Of a DNA stretch of 19,875 nt, positions 14,082-19,875 are shown in pieces (position 1 is the stretch's first letter; every line of letters starts with the position of its first letter). A program made the translations under genes and the position numbers. Under the pieces are notes generated by a model. The model did no database searches. It saw only the letters and a program-made list of their open reading frames with translations, and was not told the DNA's origin. The stretch is from Paramuribaculum sp. (GTDB lineage: Bacteria; Bacteroidota; Bacteroidia; Bacteroidales; Muribaculaceae), in assembly GCA_009775605.1 (NCBI GenBank), contig VSPV01000036.1:1-19875 (forward strand), in the 5' to 3' direction.

Positions 14082-14121
14082 AAGAACGGCGCTGTAACCC
14101 GTGTTACAACGCCGTTCTTTT
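14082..14121. terminator. Shared terminator between the VKOR unit and nuoN
   Basis: AAGAACGGCG (14082-14091) pairs with CGCCGTTCTT (14110-14119). After one C-A mismatch, TGTAAC (14093-14098) pairs with GTTACA (14103-14108) around a CCGT loop. Four Ts (14118-14121) end the + side. On the - side the T tract is weak, but this is the only stem downstream of the nuoN stop. Confidence 0.82.
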
Positions 14122-14144
14122 ATAGATTCAGAGGATTATGTCCG

Positions 14145-15596
14145 TCAGGCTACGGCTATGATGCTGTCGTAGAAGAAGCTTACAATACCGAGACCAATGA
14201 TACCTGCAACGCACACCCACAATGCAAGGCGCTCAGAGAACGCGCTGCGGAATGTGGCTATTGTCGAGGGCTCTTCGCTGATGAACATCGCTTTTACCAC
14301 AAGCAGATAGTAGTAAAGTGATACGATGGTGTTGATCAACGCTATAAGCACGAGCACGTAGATGGCTGTGGTGCCTACGCTCAGCGCACCGGTGAAGATG
14401 AAGAACTTGCTGAAGAATCCTGCAAACGGAGGAATACCTGCGAGGGAGAACATGGCAAGCATCATGGTGAATGCCAGACGCGGGTTGGTCTTGTAGAGAC
14501 CATTGTAATCCTGCATCCATACCTTGCCGGTATTGTTCTCTATCGCTCCAATCACACCGAAAGCGGCAAGATTGGAGAAGATGTAAACCAGAATATAGAA
14601 CATCAGCGAGGCGATTCCTATGGTGTGGGGATAGGCCATGATGCCGAGCATTATATAACCGGCCTGCGACACCGACGAGAAAGCGAGGAATCGCTTGAGA
14701 TTCTTCTGACGGATGGCGAAGAGGTTACCCACGGTGATGGTGAGGATAATCAGCGCATAGAGCATCCAGCCCCAGGCTTCGGGATAAACGGCTCCGAACA
14801 CCTGCCAGAGTATCACGAGGAACGCGAAGGCGGCAGAGCCCTTGGAGATTACCGAAAGATAGGAAGTGACGGAGGTGGGAGCACCCTGATATACGTCGGC
14901 AGTCCAGAGGTGGAAGGGAACAAGCGACAGCTTGAATCCGATACCGGCCATGACAAAACCGAGGGCTATCACAAGCGCGATGAGTCCGGTGCCGGAAGTG
15001 ATGTCGACAGCCACACCTATCTGCGAGAAATAGAGCGAGCCGGAAATTCCATAGACGAGCGATATACCCATCAGGAATATTGCCGAGGAGAATACGGCGG
15101 TGAGCACATATTTCACGGCAGCCTCGGTGCTTTCGTAGCGGTGCTTGTCGAATGCCACGAGAGCGGCCAGAGGAAGCGACGCGGTCTCAAGTCCGATGAA
15201 GAACAGCAGGAAGTGACGGGCCGATACCATGAAGTACATTCCGAGGAGTGTGATCAGCACCAGTTCGTAGAATTCGCCGCGGCGAACGAGCTGCACTTCC
15301 GAGTTGGCCCATTTCAGTGACTGTATCAGGACGATAAGAACACCCACATTAAGTATATTCTTGATGGTGGCGACAGCGGGAGTGGACACATACATACCTG
15401 CGAACACGGCATCGCTTGTGTTCCATACGTGGGGGCAGAACCCGAAGGCAGTGAACAGGGCGAAGAGCACACAGGTGATCCAGCCGAGGCTGTCCTGCGA
15501 GCGGCGCGGAAGGAATGTGTCATTGAGAAACACCAAAAGAAACACAACCAGAAGGCATATTTCTTGTTTCATTGCTAAAAACTGTGAATAATCCAT
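14145..15596 (-). CDS. nuoN: NADH-quinone oxidoreductase subunit N
   Basis: This is an antiporter-like membrane-arm subunit of respiratory complex I, one of three proton channels, in the inner membrane. It has 483 residues with about 14 hydrophobic helices. Conserved charged residues on the proton path are visible: E137 (GLETASLPL), K222 (GFKLSLVPFHLW), K252 (VISKGSAAFA) and K397 (GFFSKFFIF). NDTFLPRR after the first helix and the ADVYQGAPTSVTSYL segment are typical of NuoN rather than NuoL or NuoM. The start is ATG 15596, 12 nt after nuoM, so it is the last gene of the nuo operon here, with the terminator at 14082-14121 downstream. Very confident. Confidence 0.96.
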   Translation of the reverse strand: MDYSQFLAMKQEICLLVVFLLVFLNDTFLPRRSQDSLGWITCVLFALFTAFGFCPHVWNTSDAVFAGMYVSTPAVATIKNILNVGVLIVLIQSLKWANSEVQLVRRGEFYELVLITLLGMYFMVSARHFLLFFIGLETASLPLAALVAFDKHRYESTEAAVKYVLTAVFSSAIFLMGISLVYGISGSLYFSQIGVAVDITSGTGLIALVIALGFVMAGIGFKLSLVPFHLWTADVYQGAPTSVTSYLSVISKGSAAFAFLVILWQVFGAVYPEAWGWMLYALIILTITVGNLFAIRQKNLKRFLAFSSVSQAGYIMLGIMAYPHTIGIASLMFYILVYIFSNLAAFGVIGAIENNTGKVWMQDYNGLYKTNPRLAFTMMLAMFSLAGIPPFAGFFSKFFIFTGALSVGTTAIYVLVLIALINTIVSLYYYLLVVKAMFISEEPSTIATFRSAFSERLALWVCVAGIIGLGIVSFFYDSIIAVA

Positions 15597-15608
15597 TTCT
15601 TTATTCTT

Positions 15609-17117
15609 TTAGTGCATTCCTATTACTGTGAAAATCTCAGGGCTGAATGTGAAGCGGATCACATCGGCAAAGAAGTTGGGGAAACAGCCTATGGCGGCCA
15701 CGCAGAGTATAAGGGTGATGGTCGATGTGCGCTCCCACCATTCTGCGTCGGTGAGGGCGAGATGATGCTGGTCGTAAACCGGACCGAACAGCAGCTTGCC
15801 TACAACGCGCAGGATATAGACTGCGGTTATCACGATGGAGCAGCAGGCCACGATGGTGAACACGCGGTGGAACATGTCGGCGTGTTCAAAAGAGCCTACG
15901 AAGATTGTCATCTCGGCCACGAATCCGCTCAGACCCGGCAGACCCAGAGAAGCGAAACCTGCAATCACGTAGCACACGGCAAGGAACGGCATTATCTGCA
16001 TCAGACCTCCCATCAGGCGGATGTCGCGTGTGTGGGTGCGACCGTAAATCATACCGATCAGAGCAAAGAACAGGGCTGTCATAAGACCGTGGGAGAGCAT
16101 CTGCATGATGGCGCCGGTCATCGCTGTGGTGTTGAGCATGAGAATGGCGAAGAGCACCAGACCGCAGTGGCTTACCGACGAATAGGCGTTGATATACTTA
16201 AGGTCGGTCTGCACGCAGGCGCTGAACGCACCGTAAACGACCGAAATACCTGTAAGAATCAGGAATATCCATGCCAGGTCGTGGGCGGCCTCAGGCATAA
16301 GATAGATGGCCACACGGAAGCATCCGTAACCTCCCAGCTTCATGAGCACACCGGCGTGGAGCATGGAAACGGCTGTAGGCGCCGAGGCATGACCGTCTGG
16401 GCTCCATGTGTGGAAGGGGAACATTGCGCCGAGCACGCCGAAGCCCACAAATGTCATCGGGAAGAGGAAGTACTGCCAGCTCTTGTCAATGCTTGAATTG
16501 GCGGCAATCTCCAGAAGATTCCATGTGAGAGGTTCTCCGGCGGGAGCCGAATGATAGTAGATGCCGATGAGTCCGAGCATGAGGAATGCCGAACCGCCCA
16601 TGAGCATCAGGGTAAGCTTCATGGCCGAATAGTTCTTGTTGCCGCTGCCCCACACGCCGATAAGCAGATACATGGGGATAAGGGCGACCTCATAGAACAT
16701 AAACATGGTGAAGAGGTCAATCGAGATGAAGAATCCGAACACGCCGGTGGACAGCAGGATGAGCCAGAGGAAGAATTCCTTGGTCATGGGCTGGATTTTC
16801 CATGAGGCGAACGAGCCGGTGAGAAGTATTATCGACGAAAGAAGAAGCATCGCCACGGAAATTCCGTCTACTCCCACCGCCAGATTGATATTAAGCGGCG
16901 TGAACCAGCTCCATGTTCCGGTGAAGAGCATGGGAGCGGTGGCGCCGGCTCCGCGGAGAGCTATATACTCTACCAGAAGGTAGACCGACAGAGCCGTCAG
17001 CGCGAGCGAGCCTGTCACGGCCACGGCGCGGATCTGCCTGATGTTGCGGCACAGCCCTAAGGCGCCCAGCATCACCAGCGGTATCACCACAAAGTATATA
17101 AGTATATTTGAAAACAT
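15609..17117 (-). CDS. nuoM: NADH-quinone oxidoreductase subunit M
   Basis: This 502-residue antiporter-like proton-channel subunit of complex I sits in the membrane arm between NuoL and NuoN. Visible key residues are E143 (FYEVALIPMYLLIG), K260 (GVLMKLGGYG) and the Glu of SGFVAEMTIFVGSF in helix 12. The helix-7 Lys that E. coli NuoM has at 234 is Leu229 here (GFGVLGAMFPFHTWSPD). PFHTWSPDGHASAPTAVSMLHAG is otherwise the classic signature. The start is ATG 17117, following nuoL by 66 nt; nuoN follows after 12 nt. The nuoL-nuoM gap is the longest spacer within the cluster, but I see no good internal promoter in it. Identity is certain; the effect of the Lys loss is unknown. Confidence 0.96.
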   Translation of the reverse strand: MFSNILIYFVVIPLVMLGALGLCRNIRQIRAVAVTGSLALTALSVYLLVEYIALRGAGATAPMLFTGTWSWFTPLNINLAVGVDGISVAMLLLSSIILLTGSFASWKIQPMTKEFFLWLILLSTGVFGFFISIDLFTMFMFYEVALIPMYLLIGVWGSGNKNYSAMKLTLMLMGGSAFLMLGLIGIYYHSAPAGEPLTWNLLEIAANSSIDKSWQYFLFPMTFVGFGVLGAMFPFHTWSPDGHASAPTAVSMLHAGVLMKLGGYGCFRVAIYLMPEAAHDLAWIFLILTGISVVYGAFSACVQTDLKYINAYSSVSHCGLVLFAILMLNTTAMTGAIMQMLSHGLMTALFFALIGMIYGRTHTRDIRLMGGLMQIMPFLAVCYVIAGFASLGLPGLSGFVAEMTIFVGSFEHADMFHRVFTIVACCSIVITAVYILRVVGKLLFGPVYDQHHLALTDAEWWERTSTITLILCVAAIGCFPNFFADVIRFTFSPEIFTVIGMH

Positions 17118-17183
17118 AGTTACTATGATTGGTTATTTTCTTTTTGCACGAAATTATATCTGTCTCATCACTTACACTGTAAA

Positions 17184-19193
17184 TCAGAGAAGGCATACGG
17201 CGGTAACCGTTCCGAGCAGGAGAGCGCCGATGAGATAGATCCAGACATACATCTGTACCCTGCCGCTCTGCAGGCCGCGGATAGCCCACGATACTTTGTT
17301 GGTGACTATTGCGAAGCCATCCATTGTACCGTCGATCACATGGCGGTCAAACCATGCTATGGGGCGGCATACACGGGCGAATATAATCTTGTGGGTGATA
17401 AACTGATAGAGTTCGTCCCAATAGAAGCGGTGGAAACACCAGCGCCAGAGGGCCGGGAACGCGCGCTGCATCTTGTCGGGGAGAGGATTCTCCTTGCGGT
17501 ACATCACCATGGCGATTCCTATGCCGATAATGGCAACCACGAGGCTCACCGTAGCCACGTTCCAGTTGAAGTGCTTCATGAAGTCGTAGGGTTCGCCGTT
17601 CCAGCTCACGAGGTTTCCGAAGGGAACGAAACCGGCTACAACGCTCACGGCTGCGAGGAAGATGAGGGGAACACTCATGGTCCAGGGCTGGTCGTGGGGT
17701 GCGTGATGACCCTCGCGCACGGGATGCTCTTTCCACCAGAAGATGAGGAAATAGAGACGGAACATGTAGAAGGCGGTCAGACCTGCCACAAGCGACATCC
17801 ACACGTAGGCCACCCAGTTGTAGCCCATGCAGGAGCTCAGAATCTCGTCCTTGGAGAAGAAGCCCGAGAACGGAATGATACCTGCTATGGCAAGACAGCC
17901 TATGAGGAAGGTGATGTGGGTGATGGGCATGTATTTGCGCAGGCCGTGCATCTCGGTGTAGTCGTTGCTGCCTATCGCGTGGATAAGGGCGCCGGCGCCG
18001 AGGAAGAGCAGAGCCTTGAACATTGCGTGGGTGAACAGATGGAACATGGAGGCCATGTAGCCGAGGCCCTCATGGATTTCGGGACGTGCCACACCGAGCG
18101 ATACCATCATGAACGCGATCTGCGAGATGGTGGAGAACGCGAGCACACGCTTGATATCGACCTGCGTGCAGGCCACCATGGCGGCATAGAATGCCGTGAT
18201 GGCACCTACCACGGTGATGATCACCAGTGCGGTCTCCTCCATGAGGTAGAGCGGGAACAGACGGGCCACAAGGTAAACACCGGCCACAACCATGGTGGCG
18301 GCGTGGATGAGGGCCGAAACCGGGGTGGGACCTTCCATGGCGTCGGGGAGCCAGATGTGGAGAGGAAGCATGGCCGATTTACCCATACCGCCCATGAATA
18401 TCAGCACGAGCGCCCATGTGAGCACCGAACCGCCCATAAACACCGGCGCGGCGCTTGAGGCGAAGATGTTGCGGATATGCTCGGAAGTGGCGATATTGAC
18501 CGCAAACACATTCGACGAATCAGCTACAGCGCTCGAGGTGAGGTCTGTGAAGTTGAATGTTCCGGTATAGTAGGAGAGAATCAGAATGCCGATGAGGAAA
18601 CCGAGGTCGGCGAATCGGGTGACGATAAAGGCCTTCTTTGAAGCGGATACCGCAGAAGGCTTTATGTAATAGAATCCGATGAGCAGATATGACGAGGCGC
18701 CCACAAGCTCCCAGAAGATATACATCTGGAAGATGTTGGTTGCCACCACAAGGCCGAGCATCGAGAAGCTGAACAGAGCGAGGAAAGCGTAGAAACGCTG
18801 GAAACCGCGCTCATAGACTCCGTGATGGTCGCGCATATAGCCGTTGCTGTAAAGGTGCACCATAAACGAGATGGTGGTTATCACCACAAGCAGCAGGGCC
18901 GAAATCGGGTCGAGCAGGAATCCGATGCGGATCACCAGATCTTTGTAGAACTGCAGCCAGTCAACGTTGAACACAACGTACTGCAGGTGCTGGCCCTCGG
19001 CGCTTACGAAATCGGGATTGCCCGAGAAGAAATAGGTGAAGGCAGTGATGTAGGCCAGGACGAGAGTCACTCCCATTCCGGCGGTGCCCAGGATACCGGC
19101 CATCTTATGGCTCATCTTGTTGCCGAGCAGACCCAGCAGCAGGAACATGAACAGCGGTATCGCAAGTATCAGTATTGGTAAAGTAGCTTCCAT
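17184..19193 (-). CDS. nuoL: NADH-quinone oxidoreductase subunit L
   Basis: This is the distal antiporter-like subunit of complex I, with 669 residues. It shows the usual 14-helix core plus a C-terminal extension that runs along the membrane arm and ends in a final helix (YVWIYLIGALLLGTVTAVCLL). Proton-path residues visible are E162 (FWELVGASSYLLIG), K272 (MGKSAMLPLHIWLPDAMEGPTPVSALIHAATMV), K393 (HAMFKALLFLGAG) and K448-D449 (GFFSKDEIL). A His-rich loop near residues 485-495 (KEHPVREGHHAPHD) is exposed between helices. ATG 19193 follows nuoK by 6 nt, so the two are tightly coupled. Length and order (J-K-L-M-N) match the usual bacterial cluster. Very confident. Confidence 0.97.
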   Translation of the reverse strand: MEATLPILILAIPLFMFLLLGLLGNKMSHKMAGILGTAGMGVTLVLAYITAFTYFFSGNPDFVSAEGQHLQYVVFNVDWLQFYKDLVIRIGFLLDPISALLLVVITTISFMVHLYSNGYMRDHHGVYERGFQRFYAFLALFSFSMLGLVVATNIFQMYIFWELVGASSYLLIGFYYIKPSAVSASKKAFIVTRFADLGFLIGILILSYYTGTFNFTDLTSSAVADSSNVFAVNIATSEHIRNIFASSAAPVFMGGSVLTWALVLIFMGGMGKSAMLPLHIWLPDAMEGPTPVSALIHAATMVVAGVYLVARLFPLYLMEETALVIITVVGAITAFYAAMVACTQVDIKRVLAFSTISQIAFMMVSLGVARPEIHEGLGYMASMFHLFTHAMFKALLFLGAGALIHAIGSNDYTEMHGLRKYMPITHITFLIGCLAIAGIIPFSGFFSKDEILSSCMGYNWVAYVWMSLVAGLTAFYMFRLYFLIFWWKEHPVREGHHAPHDQPWTMSVPLIFLAAVSVVAGFVPFGNLVSWNGEPYDFMKHFNWNVATVSLVVAIIGIGIAMVMYRKENPLPDKMQRAFPALWRWCFHRFYWDELYQFITHKIIFARVCRPIAWFDRHVIDGTMDGFAIVTNKVSWAIRGLQSGRVQMYVWIYLIGALLLGTVTAVCLL

Positions 19194-19199
19194 AGTGCC

Positions 19200-19511
19200 T
19201 TATTCTTTCATTTTGTTGAAATCGGTTACATCCACGTTCTTTATCGAACGATAGGCGTTGATGATGATTGCTATGGCCACGGCCGTTTCGGCGGCGGCTA
19301 TCGCAATGGCGAAAAGCGTGAACATCATGCCTTCCATCGCCTGGGGGTAAAGATAGCGGTTGAACACCACGAAGTTGATATCTACGGCATTGAGCATCAG
19401 CTCAAGCGAAATCAGCATTGCTATCATGTTTTTGCGTGTCACAAAGCCATAGACTCCGCAGCAGAACATTATCAACGCAGGCACCAGATAATAAATCATT
19501 GTTATTTCCAT
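19200..19511 (-). CDS. nuoK: NADH-quinone oxidoreductase subunit K
   Basis: This small, three-helix subunit of the complex I membrane arm has 103 residues and takes part in the proton-transfer chain. The two conserved intramembrane glutamates are E37 (LISLELMLNAVDINFVVFNR) and E75 (IAAAETAVAIAI). The C-terminal hydrophilic tail (YRSIKNVDVTDFNKMKE) is of usual length. Start ATG 19511 gives MEITMIYYLV; an internal Met at residue 5 is a possible alternative start and would not change the helices. It is separated from nuoJ by 12 nt and from nuoL by 6 nt. Confidence 0.96.
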   Translation of the reverse strand: MEITMIYYLVPALIMFCCGVYGFVTRKNMIAMLISLELMLNAVDINFVVFNRYLYPQAMEGMMFTLFAIAIAAAETAVAIAIIINAYRSIKNVDVTDFNKMKE

Positions 19512-19523
19512 AGCTGCAAGGGA

Positions 19524-19875
19524 TTATCTTTTGCGGGCGATGACCACGCCGCCTATTATACATGCGAGTAACAAAACACTGATTGCCTCGAAAGGCAGAA
19601 GATACTGATTCTCACCTGTGCCCATCAGAGCCTCTCCGATCGCGTGCATCTTGGGATTTTCCATGGCCGGAAGGCTGGTGAACATCTGGCAGCAGCGGCT
19701 GAGCAGGGCGTAGAGTCCTGCAGCGAGCATTGCCACGCCGGCAATGAGGCCCAGAGTCTTGCGTTTCGACACAAGTTTCTCGCTGTTGCTTCCGGGATGC
19801 GATGTGAGAAGAATGGAGAATACAAACAGCACCACTATACCTCCGGCGTACACTGCTATCTGCACGGCTCCCAGA
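19524..19875 (-). CDS. nuoJ: NADH-quinone oxidoreductase subunit J, C-terminal part (5' end outside window)
   Basis: This membrane-arm subunit of complex I forms part of the link between the quinone site and the antiporter-like subunits. The visible portion begins LGAVQIAVYAGGIVVLFVF, the conserved third helix of NuoJ, including the Tyr-Ala-Gly-Gly segment that forms the pi-bulge hinge in known structures. A loop and two more helices follow, ending in VVIARKR. The reading frame is open to the right edge, so the N-terminal 50 or so residues lie beyond 19875. The GTG at 19865 is an internal Val, not a start. The stop is TAA at 19524, 12 nt before nuoK. Confidence 0.94.
   Translation of the reverse strand, partial: LGAVQIAVYAGGIVVLFVFSILLTSHPGSNSEKLVSKRKTLGLIAGVAMLAAGLYALLSRCCQMFTSLPAMENPKMHAIGEALMGTGENQYLLPFEAISVLLLACIIGGVVIARKR

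Noticed and set aside
17118..17183. Possible internal promoter between nuoL and nuoM
   Set aside because: The nearest -7 match (TAATTTCG on the - strand) has a mismatch in the key TTTG and there is no -33 element.
17340..18458. Long + strand frame opposite nuoL (and similar ones opposite nuoM and nuoN)
   Set aside because: Their composition is extremely His/Glu/Gly-rich, as expected from reading conserved transmembrane codons backwards. No start signals or motifs.
1..19875. CRISPR arrays, insertion sequences, integrase or phage genes
   Set aside because: No spaced direct-repeat array, transposase or integrase motif is seen on either strand. Genes are ordinary chromosomal families.

Overview
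The window looks like chromosome from a Bacteroidales bacterium, most likely the Muribaculaceae/Bacteroidaceae side of the order. I infer this from three things. Bacteroidota-type promoters occur (TTTG about 19-20 nt upstream of TAnnTTTG, seen before tRNA-Cys and fabD). Clear Shine-Dalgarno sequences are generally absent. The gene families also fit: a GlcN6P-deaminase/LmbE fusion, an NhaD antiporter, a secreted tricorn-like protease and a C39-like/VKOR fusion. No insertion sequence, phage gene or CRISPR array is visible, so most of it reads as core genome.

Layout. 1-1221 (+): the 3' end of ispH, interrupted by two in-frame TAG codons, then a DnaQ-like exonuclease and a small exported protein. 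1303-1472 (+): promoter, tRNA-Cys(GCA) and a strong terminator. 1558-2958 (-): NhaD-type Na+/H+ antiporter. 3150-6377 (-): exported tricorn-like protease with a 14-bp inverted repeat just upstream. 6577-7455 (-): fabD with its own promoter and terminator. 7582-9233 (-): zinc-type ABC binding lipoprotein plus ATPase, with no permease beside them. 9297-10133 (+): a divergent putative outer-membrane protein starting at TTG. 10250-12229 (+): GlcN6P-deaminase-like/LmbE fusion lacking the canonical deaminase residues. 12416-14021 (+): a three-gene unit of leaderless CPHC thioredoxin, C39-like/VKOR membrane protein and a 79-aa peptide. 14145-19875 (-): nuoJ (partial), K, L, M, N of complex I.

How the genes work together. 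The nuo block encodes membrane-arm subunits of a proton-pumping NADH dehydrogenase. NhaD would exchange Na+ for H+ on the same membrane. The zinc-type pair and the divergent barrel-like gene share a 63-nt intergenic region with overlapping candidate promoters and a small palindrome, which suggests shared control. The trx-VKOR-peptide unit is the best candidate for an under-described system: a thiol-oxidising pair tied by context to a peptide with a leader-like N-terminus.
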